Source: an uncultured Eggerthellaceae bacterium (lineage in GTDB: Bacteria > Actinomycetota > Coriobacteriia > Coriobacteriales > Eggerthellaceae). From it: 6,833 bases of DNA. The notes below the pieces were generated by a model, which did not search any database, was not told where the DNA came from, and saw nothing but the letters and a program-made list of their open reading frames with translations. The DNA lies in contig CAJUQK010000038.1 of NCBI GenBank assembly GCA_910588205.1, positions 2,301 through 9,133 on the forward strand. The letters run 5' to 3'. Position 1 is the stretch's first letter, and every line of letters starts with the position of its first letter. This document shows, piece by piece, positions 1 through 5,880 of this stretch. The position numbers and the translations under genes are program-made.

Positions 1-249
1 GCCCTCGCGCAGACGTCCTGCGCCGAAGAGATGCGCGACGTGCGAAGTGGTGGCATACGCCAGAAAGATGCAGAGCCCAACTGCGGTCAGGATGATGGTG
101 GACCCCAGCGCGAGTCCCGCCAAGGCACCGTCGCCCACATGTCCCACGATGGCGGTATCGATGAGCACGAATGCGGGTTCGGCGATCAGCTGGCCGAACG
201 TGGGCAGAGCTATCGTCGCTAATTGCTTGTATGTTGAAGGAGCGCCCAT
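1..249 (-). CDS. MATE (DinF-type) efflux transporter, N-terminal fragment
   Basis: This is the first 83 codons of a multidrug/toxin extrusion family transporter, read on the minus strand and cut by the left edge of the window. The family consists of inner-membrane proteins of about 12 helices that export organic compounds in exchange for protons or sodium. The fragment shows the typical DinF-branch opening: a short polar N-terminus, then LPTFGQLIAEPAFVLIDTAI around residues 16-35, followed by VGHVG, ALAGLALGS (43-50) and a second hydrophobic helix ending in FLAYATT (62-68). The reading frame is open to the edge. The start is uncertain: an in-frame ATG lies 24 bases upstream (its first base is at 273), and neither start has a good ribosome binding site. 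It is divergent from the TetR-family gene, a common arrangement for a regulated efflux pump. The substrate cannot be told. The family call is firm; the subfamily is less so. Confidence 0.88.
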   Translation of the reverse strand, partial: MGAPSTYKQLATIALPTFGQLIAEPAFVLIDTAIVGHVGDGALAGLALGSTIILTAVGLCIFLAYATTSHVAHLFGAGRLREG

Positions 250-392
250 CTCAAGCAGGGTAGCATAGCGCATGCCTTGAAAACGTTGCCAAGAAGCTTG
301 CTCGATAGCGCTTTCGACTTTCCTATACTATAAGCATCATAGATGCACATGCTCGTTGTGGGGTTCTCCAGCGGCGAAGCGGGAGTCTGCTC
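250..392. promoter_or_regulatory. Divergent intergenic region with AT-rich core and dyad
   Basis: This gap separates the divergently transcribed MATE transporter and TetR-family genes, so both promoters should lie here. An AT-rich core at 321-333 contains -10-like hexamers on both strands (TATACT at 324-329 on plus, TATAGT as the complement of 327-332 on minus). I found no well-spaced -35 box for either. Directly beside the core, GCATC-ATA-GATGC (334-346) forms a perfect 5-bp inverted repeat with a 3-base centre. Its position suits an operator for the neighbouring TetR-type regulator, but it is shorter than many TetR operators and the link is inference. Confidence 0.35.
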
Positions 393-950
393 ATGGATGT
401 GGTTGAACAGGTTGAGGAAGCGTTCAAAGGGCTGCTACTGGGCAAGCCCTATAGCAAGATCACCGTTTCGGAGATTTGTCGAACGGCTGGCGTGACCCGT
501 AAAGCGTTCTACTCGGTTTTTCATGACAAAGAGGCGGTCGTCGAAGCGCTGTTTGATAAGCATGTTGTGAAACGGCTGCGCGACCTGCATCGTTTGTTCG
601 ACCTGCAGGATCGATTGATTCTCAATGACACCTTCGTGAAGCGCATGTACGAGGCTCTTTATGCCGAAAAAGAATACTACCTCAATCTAGTCGGTCCGCT
701 TCGCGGACACGATGACACATTCCTTCGCGTGGTGACGAATTCGATCTACAAGCTCAATATGGAGAGCACCTCGATACTTGACGTCATTCATCCAGAATAC
801 AAGCGCGATTACGTTGCCTATTTCTTTGCTTCGTCCCAGGCTATGCTCATGCAGAAGTGGATAAGCGAGCGAATGGTCATCAGTCCTGACGAGCTTGCAG
901 ATATCTACAACGATCTGACCATGCCATTCCTCTTGAAGCTTCTTGATTGA
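393..950 (+). CDS. TetR/AcrR family transcriptional regulator
   Basis: This encodes a 185-residue one-component repressor-type regulator, a normal length for the family. Residues 1-55 form the DNA-binding domain: helix 1 (MDVVEQVEEAFKGLL), then ITVSEICRTAGVTRKAFYSV (23-42), which is the helix-turn-helix, followed by FHDKEAVVEAL, the usual start of helix 4. The rest is an all-helical ligand-binding and dimerisation domain with no motif that reveals the ligand. The start is supported by GGGAG at 381-385, seven bases before the ATG. It is divergent from the MATE transporter and lies 266 bp upstream of the transhydroxylase-like operon on the same strand, so either or both could be its target. An aromatic inducer would fit the context but is inference. 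Confidence 0.93.
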   Translation: MDVVEQVEEAFKGLLLGKPYSKITVSEICRTAGVTRKAFYSVFHDKEAVVEALFDKHVVKRLRDLHRLFDLQDRLILNDTFVKRMYEALYAEKEYYLNLVGPLRGHDDTFLRVVTNSIYKLNMESTSILDVIHPEYKRDYVAYFFASSQAMLMQKWISERMVISPDELADIYNDLTMPFLLKLLD

Positions 951-1216
951 CGTTTGAGTCAAGAGCGCCCTCGTTCAGTTTGTGCAAGGCTTCCGCTCGG
1001 GCGCCCTGAGTCGCCGCAGACACAAAAGCGATATATTGGTCATATTGACGGTACAGATAGGCGAAATTGTTCCCTTTGGTATCCAAAGTTCGGCGATTGA
1101 ACCAGTGTTGGCCCAATGTGGGAATTATGGCTGCTGTTCCCGCTGTTCTCGCTCTGTTTTGATTGACTCAAGGAGTCCATCAGCACGATGGACGCATGAA
1201 GCGAGAGGAGCGTGGC
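951..1216. promoter_or_regulatory. Leader region upstream of the transhydroxylase-like operon
   Basis: This 266-bp gap holds no gene I can support. It should carry the operon promoter, but I see only a TTGACG-like -35 (1045-1050) without a convincing -10. Three short perfect inverted repeats are visible, all with a 3-base centre: GTCA-TAT-TGAC (1039-1049), CTTTGG-TAT-CCAAAG (1074-1088) and GACTC-AAG-GAGTC (1165-1177). Their arm sequences are unrelated. The first overlaps the TTGACG. GCGCCC (965-970) and GGGCGC (999-1004) could pair over a 28-base loop but have no T tract, so I do not call a terminator for the TetR gene. Confidence 0.35.
1203..1210 (+). promoter_or_regulatory. Ribosome binding site that decides the large-subunit start
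   Basis: The purine-rich GAGAGGAG ends six bases before the ATG at 1217. Two upstream in-frame starts are less likely. The TTG at 1163 has no good site, and the ATG at 1196 is 20 bases from the nearest AAGGAG (1170-1175). The choice shortens the longest possible reading frame by 18 residues that have no counterpart in the family. Confidence 0.6.
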
Positions 1217-3931
1217 ATGGGGAGTGAGGGTATCCGGACCACTGCTGAGAAGCAAAGCGATTATTCGACAACACTTCAAAGCATCGCGTGCGGGGGAACG
1301 GGCGGCGAACTGACAGCCGTCGATGCGGTGGACGGCAAGATCGTTCGCATACGTCCGTACAACATCGACACGAAGTACACGAAAGAAGAACTCGCGGATT
1401 CTCTGTGGGAGCTAGAAAAAGATGGAAAGACGTTCTCCCCTCCGATGAAGACCGCGCCAAACTATTTTGCGTTGGCGTATAAGAACCGCGTCTATTCCAA
1501 GAACCGTGTTAGATATCCGCTGAAGCGCGTTGATTGGGAGCCGGGCGGCGATCCCGACAAGATCAACGCTGCGAACCGTGGGAAGTCGAAGTTCGTGCGT
1601 ATCAGCTGGGATGAAGCGCTCGATATCATGGAGAGCGAACTGAAGCGCATCATCGACACCTATGGGCCCTATTCCGTTCTAGCAGTGGGCGAAGACGGGC
1701 ATCGTGAGTCCAAGGATCTTCACGCCGGCGGCGGCATGCATGCGAATCTCATGAGCAAGCTCGGCGGCTATACCCGCGAGACGCGCACGCCTGACTCGGT
1801 CGAGGGATGGTATTGGGGCGCCAAGCATGTGTGGGGCTCCGGTTCCAATAAGGGCCTAGGCATGATCGCGCCGCCCCAGACCGGCTATAACTCATGGAAC
1901 GTCATCAAGGACATCACGGAATACTCCGAGCTCATCTGCTTCGATGCTGGTGACTGGGAATTGACTCAGAACTATGGAAGTCAGTTCTGGTCCCGCTTGC
2001 TCAAGTACTGGGAGGAGCTGGGCAAGGAATTCGTCATCGTGGATCCGTTCTGCAATTACACGGCCGTTTGTCACGAGACCATGAAGTGGATTCCCATCCT
2101 GCCGAATACGGACGTTGCATTCGACTTTGGCGTCATGTACGTGTGGATCACCGAAGGTCTCTACGACAAGGACTACGTTGATACGCACACCATTCATTTC
2201 GATAAGGTGCGCGATTACATCCTCGGCAACGATGAAGAGGGCATCGCCAAGACTCCGCAGTGGGCATCCGAGCGGTGCGGTGTGCCGGTGCATACCATCA
2301 AAGCCTATGCACGCAACGTGGCCAAAAAGGTCACGTCCCATGCTCACTTCAGTTCTGGCTCGGTCAAGACGCCCTATTCACATGAGCCGGGTCGCACTGG
2401 TGCCTACAAGCTTGCTATGCAGGGGCTGGGGAAACCTGGTGTACAGCAGCTGCATCTGAACGCGTCCAGCATGGCGAAGGCGCGCATCGCGCGTTCAACC
2501 TCTGCTCCGTACAGTTCCATCAACCAGTGCCGCATGTTCTATCCCAACGCGCAATCCATTCCGCGCACCATGGTGGCCGAAGCTTTGCAGAAGGGTGAGG
2601 TCAAGTGGTGGGGTAGCCCCTGCATCGTCTATGTCGAGACCTCTGAGCAGTTCCAGGAGTTCAACTATCCCGCAAAGCCCGAAGCTGTGCTCGGCATGAT
2701 GCGCGCGATGGCTGAGGCAGCCGGTATGGAGGCTCCCACCGAAGCACCGAAGGTGGGAAAGGTGCACATGCTCTGGTCCGAGAAGCCCTGCAACATGAAT
2801 TGCTGGGACGGTGGCTTCAATTACCAGGATGCCATTCGCACCAACGAGGTGGAGTTCTTCGTCACTAACCATCAGTGGCTTGAGAATGACTCGCTGTTCG
2901 CTGATCTGGTGCTTCCGGTGACCACCTGCGTGGAGGACAATGACTCCATGGGCTCTGGCATGATCGTGGCACAGCCCCACTCAGGACTCACGCCTCCAGG
3001 TTGCGATCGTGTGGGAGAGTCTTTCTCCGACTTCGAGATCGCATGCATGATCGGCGACCGCTTCGGTGTGCGCGATCAGATCGATCTGGGCATGTCGGTT
3101 GACGAGTGGATCCAATACGGTTTCGATCAGTCTCGTCTGGGCGAAGAGATCTCATGGGATGAGTTCAAAGAGAAGGGCTACTACTTCCCGAAGCTGGACG
3201 AGAACTGGAAGGATCTGCCACCAGGAATGCGTCAGTTCTATGAGGATCCCGAGAACTTCCCGCTGGATACGCCGTCCGGCAAGATTGAGTTCTGGTCCCA
3301 GGCTCTTGCTGACAATTTCCCTGATGACAAAGAGCGCACACCGATGGCTCGTTGGATCATCGGCGGCCCAGCAGAAGAGGGGTGGACGCACGATGAGACG
3401 CTGTGGGGTGAACGCTGCAAGAAATACCCGCTGCTGGTGACGGCGAATCCTGCCCGCTTCCGCGTCCACGTGCAGGGAGACGACATCAAGTGGTTCCGCG
3501 AGATCGAGACCTGCAAGGTGAAGGGGCCGGATGGCTACCTGTACGAGCCAGTCTGGATGAACAAGGCGGACGCCGAGGCCCGTGGCATCGAAGCCGGGGA
3601 CATCGTGAAGCTCTTCAACGAGCGTGGCTGCGTGCTCACGGCAGCGCGCATCTCTGAGCGCATCACGCCGGGCTCTGTTGTGGTCAACAAGGGGTCGCGC
3701 GTGGATCCCATCGCACCGCACTTGGACCGCGGTGGTGCCATCAACCTCATCAGCCCCAACAATCAGGTGTCGAAGCATTGCAAGGGCTTTGCGGTCACGG
3801 GTTACCTGCTTGAGGCGGAAAAGCTTTCGCAAGCAGAGTACGACGAGATGAAAGCGCAGTACCCCGAGGCATTCGCCCGCGACTACGATCCTGCCATCGG
3901 CATCAATTACAAATCTTGGGTCATCGAATAG
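1217..3931 (+). CDS. athL: Pyrogallol-phloroglucinol transhydroxylase-like molybdopterin enzyme, large subunit
   Basis: This 904-residue catalytic subunit belongs to the DMSO reductase family and binds Mo with two molybdopterin guanine dinucleotides. The closest protein I recognise is the large subunit of Pelobacter pyrogallol hydroxytransferase (875 residues), which moves a hydroxyl group between polyphenols without net redox change. Shared blocks run the whole length: TGGELTAVDAVDGKIVRI near the N-terminus, RISWDEA (128-134), PDSVEGWYWG (192-201) with the presumed Mo ligand Ser194 after Asp194's neighbour Asp193, MQGLGKPG (401-408), FADLVLP (561-567), and the C-terminal DRGGAINLISPNNQVSKHC. 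His162 aligns with the Pelobacter active-site His144. There is no N-terminal Cys motif for an Fe-S cluster and no Tat signal, so it should act in the cytoplasm with the small subunit. The Tyr152-Arg153 and Trp354 pocket positions of Pelobacter do not appear conserved, so the substrate is open. The symbol denotes family, not a proven substrate. Confidence 0.85.
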   Translation: MGSEGIRTTAEKQSDYSTTLQSIACGGTGGELTAVDAVDGKIVRIRPYNIDTKYTKEELADSLWELEKDGKTFSPPMKTAPNYFALAYKNRVYSKNRVRYPLKRVDWEPGGDPDKINAANRGKSKFVRISWDEALDIMESELKRIIDTYGPYSVLAVGEDGHRESKDLHAGGGMHANLMSKLGGYTRETRTPDSVEGWYWGAKHVWGSGSNKGLGMIAPPQTGYNSWNVIKDITEYSELICFDAGDWELTQNYGSQFWSRLLKYWEELGKEFVIVDPFCNYTAVCHETMKWIPILPNTDVAFDFGVMYVWITEGLYDKDYVDTHTIHFDKVRDYILGNDEEGIAKTPQWASERCGVPVHTIKAYARNVAKKVTSHAHFSSGSVKTPYSHEPGRTGAYKLAMQGLGKPGVQQLHLNASSMAKARIARSTSAPYSSINQCRMFYPNAQSIPRTMVAEALQKGEVKWWGSPCIVYVETSEQFQEFNYPAKPEAVLGMMRAMAEAAGMEAPTEAPKVGKVHMLWSEKPCNMNCWDGGFNYQDAIRTNEVEFFVTNHQWLENDSLFADLVLPVTTCVEDNDSMGSGMIVAQPHSGLTPPGCDRVGESFSDFEIACMIGDRFGVRDQIDLGMSVDEWIQYGFDQSRLGEEISWDEFKEKGYYFPKLDENWKDLPPGMRQFYEDPENFPLDTPSGKIEFWSQALADNFPDDKERTPMARWIIGGPAEEGWTHDETLWGERCKKYPLLVTANPARFRVHVQGDDIKWFREIETCKVKGPDGYLYEPVWMNKADAEARGIEAGDIVKLFNERGCVLTAARISERITPGSVVVNKGSRVDPIAPHLDRGGAINLISPNNQVSKHCKGFAVTGYLLEAEKLSQAEYDEMKAQYPEAFARDYDPAIGINYKSWVIE

Positions 3932-3960
3932 CAACCGACCAACAGAGGAAGAGGATAGTT

Positions 3961-4761
3961 ATGAAAGCATTTCTTATCGACCTGACGAAGTGCGTCGGCT
4001 GCCACGACTGCCAGATCGGGTGCAAGGACGAGCACTGCGATCAAGCATGGATGCCCTATGCCGAGGCACAACCCGAAGTCGGGCAGTTCTGGATGAAGGT
4101 CAAGCAGTTCGAGCGCGGGCACGCCCCTCACGTCAAAGTCACCTACATGCCGACGATGTGCAACCATTGCGAGAACGCTCCGTGCGAAGCTGCCGCGAAG
4201 AATGGCGCGGTCTATCGTCGCGAGGATGGTCTGGTGCTCATCGACCCGGCTAAAGCCAAAGGCCAGCGTGAGATCATGGATGCCTGTCCGTATCATGCGA
4301 TCTACTGGAATGATGCCCTGAACATTCCCCAGAAGTGCACAGGCTGCGCGCATCTTCTCGATGGCGACCATCCCATCAGCGTGCCGCGCTGTGTGGACAA
4401 CTGCCATGTTGATGTTATTACGTTCGGCGAAGAGGCGGACCTTGATCTGGAAGGCACCGAGGTGCTGCATCCGGAGTATGGCACGAAGCCACGTGTGTTC
4501 TATCGCGGGCTTCCCAAGAAGTTCATCGCGGGCACCGTATTCGATCCCGATGCTGAAGAGATCATCGAGGGTGCAACGGTAACGGCAACAGGAGATGCGG
4601 GCACGTTCACCGCCACGACAGACTCCTGGGGCGATTTCTGGCTCAGGGATCTTCCTGACGCCGAATGGACGGTGACCATCGAGCACGGTGGTAAGAAGAA
4701 GAGCGTTGCCGTGAGCACGGTCTCCGAGGATCAGGGTTTGGGAGACGTGGCGCTCAGCTAG
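3961..4761 (+). CDS. athS: Transhydroxylase-like small subunit with three [4Fe-4S] clusters
   Basis: This 266-residue electron-transfer partner of the molybdenum subunit matches Pelobacter transhydroxylase small subunit (274 residues) in layout. Twelve cysteines are placed to bind three [4Fe-4S] clusters: Cys11, 14, 17 and 21; Cys67, 70, 75 and 109; Cys126, 129, 144 and 148. Cys26 is extra. Residues 1-150 are the ferredoxin-like part, with CNHCENAPC and the family block EDGLVLIDPAKAKG (88-101). After GTKPRVFYRGLPKKF (174-188) comes a beta-sandwich of the transthyretin/carboxypeptidase-regulatory type (about 189-266, GATVTATGDAGTF and DSWGDFWLRDLP), a C-terminal domain that also marks the Pelobacter subunit. 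The start at 3961 is preceded by AGAGGA at 3950-3955. The gene follows the large subunit by 29 bp, so the two are co-transcribed. No signal peptide or membrane helix is visible. Confidence 0.88.
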   Translation: MKAFLIDLTKCVGCHDCQIGCKDEHCDQAWMPYAEAQPEVGQFWMKVKQFERGHAPHVKVTYMPTMCNHCENAPCEAAAKNGAVYRREDGLVLIDPAKAKGQREIMDACPYHAIYWNDALNIPQKCTGCAHLLDGDHPISVPRCVDNCHVDVITFGEEADLDLEGTEVLHPEYGTKPRVFYRGLPKKFIAGTVFDPDAEEIIEGATVTATGDAGTFTATTDSWGDFWLRDLPDAEWTVTIEHGGKKKSVAVSTVSEDQGLGDVALS

Positions 4762-4776
4762 ACGCAATTTCCTTCC

Positions 4777-4820
4777 AGGAGCCCGGTTCACTCCCTAGCG
4801 TGGGCCGGGCTTCTTGTTCG
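4777..4820 (+). terminator. Strong hairpin terminator after the small subunit
   Basis: The arms at 4777-4791 and 4800-4814 pair over 15 positions, including three G-T wobbles, around an 8-base loop (4792-4799). The core AGCCCGG/CCGGGCT pairs perfectly. A short T-rich run (TTCTTGTTC) covers the end of the stem and the bases after it. The hairpin begins 16 bases after the small-subunit stop. The T tract is interrupted, so termination may be incomplete, but position and stability make this the probable end of the two-gene operon. Confidence 0.75.
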
Positions 4821-4883
4821 TTCGATCGCGGGTCGATTGAGCGTATGCGCAATAGAAGACGACGAGGATGAAGGAGCAGGATC

Positions 4884-5126
4884 ATGTGCTTCAGACCAGC
4901 AGAGATTCAAATGAAGAAATGCCCCAGTTGCGGCAAGGCGTGCAAGCCGGTTGATAAAGTGTGTTCAGATTGTGGCGCAGAGCTTGACAACACCATCAAG
5001 GATTTCGATGCCGATCAGGCAAAGCTCGATGCCGCAGCAGCCCCCAAGGCTCCTGGAGCGCCCCAAGCGCCCGGCGCACCTAAGCCTCCTTCGGCACCAG
5101 GGGCACCCAAGCCGCCAACTGCATAA
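4884..5126 (+). CDS. Small zinc-ribbon protein with Pro/Ala-rich tail
   Basis: This is an 80-residue protein of unknown function. Residues 13-31 form one zinc ribbon: CPSCG, an 11-residue spacing between Cys16 and Cys27, then CSDCG; Cys13, 16, 27 and 30 would hold one Zn. Two more cysteines (2 and 20) are not part of the motif. An acidic linker (36-49) leads to a low-complexity tail (about 50-80) built from repeated APGAP and APKPP units, probably disordered. No membrane helix is visible, unlike many zinc-ribbon proteins with a C-terminal anchor. The start at 4884 has AAGGAG at 4871-4876, seven bases upstream. An in-frame ATG at 4911 would give the more usual MKKCPSCG opening but has a poor ribosome binding site. 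It lies between the operon terminator and the VOC gene, on the same strand. Confidence 0.75.
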   Translation: MCFRPAEIQMKKCPSCGKACKPVDKVCSDCGAELDNTIKDFDADQAKLDAAAAPKAPGAPQAPGAPKPPSAPGAPKPPTA

Positions 5127-5263
5127 GTCGGTACAGCAGAGGATACGGTAGAGAATGGCGTGCTCGTTCATGGCGTTGTACGCCTTCTGACTCACAGGTC
5201 AAACAAGGCGAGGGCACTTCACGTTCCCGACGAGCCCCATTGCTCCATCAAGGAGGTTTTTCA
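5127..5263. other. Intergenic gap before the VOC gene
   Basis: This 137-bp gap holds no gene. ATGGCGT occurs twice (5155-5161 and 5170-5176). The second copy is part of a tight perfect hairpin, GGCGT-TGT-ACGCC (5172-5184), followed by TTCT. It is too short to call a terminator with confidence. A promoter for the VOC gene could lie here, but I cannot point to a convincing one. Confidence 0.3.
5250..5256 (+). promoter_or_regulatory. Ribosome binding site of the VOC gene
   Basis: AAGGAGG is a full-strength Shine-Dalgarno sequence seven bases before the ATG at 5264. It lies inside the longer reading frame that could start at a TTG (5240). That rules out the longer form as the main product and sets the protein at 178 residues. 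Confidence 0.85.
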
Positions 5264-5800
5264 ATGACTGCGAACATGTTCGACTCATATGGCGTCAAGC
5301 AACTAGGTTACTACGTAGCGAGCATCGAAGAAGCAGCGGCGCAGATGCGCGCTGCATTGGGTGCGGGTCCATTCATCGATCTTGGCTTGAGCAGCAACAA
5401 GAATGTGGATATCCGCGGAAAGAAGACAGAGCTTGATATGCGCACGGCCCTGGGGCATATCAACGATATCCAGCTTGAACTCATCGAGGTGGCAAGCGAA
5501 GGGCCCGATCCGTATCACGAGATGGGTCGATACGGCCTGCATCATTTCTGCGTCTACGTTGATGACGTGGATGTAGCGGTGAAGCAGATGGAGGATGCAG
5601 GCATGACCTTGGCTATGCGTATGACCAGCGGTCAGGGCATGGAGATCGGTTACCTGGATGCCCGCGATCTTCTTGGACAATACATCGAGGTCACCACTCC
5701 TTCAGAGCAGCTTTGGCAAGGTATCAAGGCCATTCACGAGAAGTCTCCTGTAGATGCTCCCGTCCTCATGCCTCTGTCGGTTCTTATGGGTGGCGAATGA
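5264..5800 (+). CDS. VOC superfamily (glyoxalase/methylmalonyl-CoA epimerase-like) protein
   Basis: This 178-residue protein has the paired beta-alpha-beta-beta-beta modules of the vicinal oxygen chelate fold. Module one begins at VKQLGYYVASIEEAAAQM (11-28) and ends at IQLELIEV (69-76). Module two begins at GLHHFCVYVDDVDVAVKQ (91-108) and ends at GQYIEVTTP (138-146). The four positions that bind the metal in methylmalonyl-CoA epimerase correspond here to Gln13, Gln70, His94 and Glu142. The first is usually His; Gln at this place is known from human glyoxalase I, so metal binding remains possible. Family members catalyse isomerisation, epimerisation or ring opening, and the reaction here is unknown. 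An oxygen-dependent ring cleavage is unlikely if the host is an anaerobe. A short extension (147-178) follows the second module. Its position downstream of the aromatic enzyme suggests, but does not show, a role on a product of that pathway. Confidence 0.82.
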   Translation: MTANMFDSYGVKQLGYYVASIEEAAAQMRAALGAGPFIDLGLSSNKNVDIRGKKTELDMRTALGHINDIQLELIEVASEGPDPYHEMGRYGLHHFCVYVDDVDVAVKQMEDAGMTLAMRMTSGQGMEIGYLDARDLLGQYIEVTTPSEQLWQGIKAIHEKSPVDAPVLMPLSVLMGGE

Positions 5801-5802
5801 TT

Positions 5803-5840
5803 ACCGAAGCGGTTCGCTGTTGAGGGCATGCGGCTTCGGT
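5803..5840 (+). repeat. Inverted repeat between the VOC and FKBP genes
   Basis: ACCGAAGC (5803-5810) and GCTTCGGT (5833-5840) are a perfect 8-bp inverted repeat around a 22-base loop, starting two bases after the VOC stop codon. No T run follows, so this is not a standard intrinsic terminator. It could be an mRNA-stabilising hairpin or a weak attenuator between two co-transcribed genes. Confidence 0.45.
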
Positions 5841-5870
5841 GTGAGAAACCCATCATGCAGTCTTGAGTTC

Positions 5871-5874
5871 GGAG
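5871..5874 (+). promoter_or_regulatory. Ribosome binding site of the FKBP gene
   Basis: GGAG sits six bases before the ATG at 5881. It favours that start over the in-frame TTG at 5863. The family alignment agrees, because the conserved domain begins at VEIGDTVRIH directly after this methionine. Confidence 0.65.
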
Positions 5875-5880
5875 TTCATC

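Noticed and set aside
31..268. Plus-strand reading frames at the left edge
   Set aside because: They are shadows of the minus-strand MATE transporter, whose translation has clear family motifs and membrane helices.
965..1004. Possible terminator of the TetR gene (GCGCCC/GGGCGC)
   Set aside because: Only six pairs over a 28-base loop with no T run. The same bases are also part of a direct GCGCCCT repeat and a self-complementary GGGCGCCC.
880..1116. Minus-strand reading frame of 78 codons overlapping the TetR gene end and the leader
   Set aside because: Its middle (residues about 20-50) looks somewhat protein-like, but it starts with TTG, has no ribosome binding site, overlaps the TetR 3' end antisense and matches no family I know.
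1188..1199. Three-codon upstream frame ATG-GAC-GCA-TGA ahead of the large subunit
   Set aside because: AAGGAG lies 12 bases upstream, longer than ideal, and a three-codon frame occurs easily by chance. There is no sign of a regulatory leader peptide.
3152..3934. Long antisense reading frame (260 codons) within the large-subunit gene
   Set aside because: The plus-strand frame encodes a full-length recognised enzyme. The antisense frame is a codon-bias shadow with no family features.
3907..4791. Long antisense reading frame (294 codons) covering the small-subunit gene
   Set aside because: The plus strand carries the 12-cysteine ferredoxin protein. The antisense translation has no recognisable domain and crosses the operon terminator.
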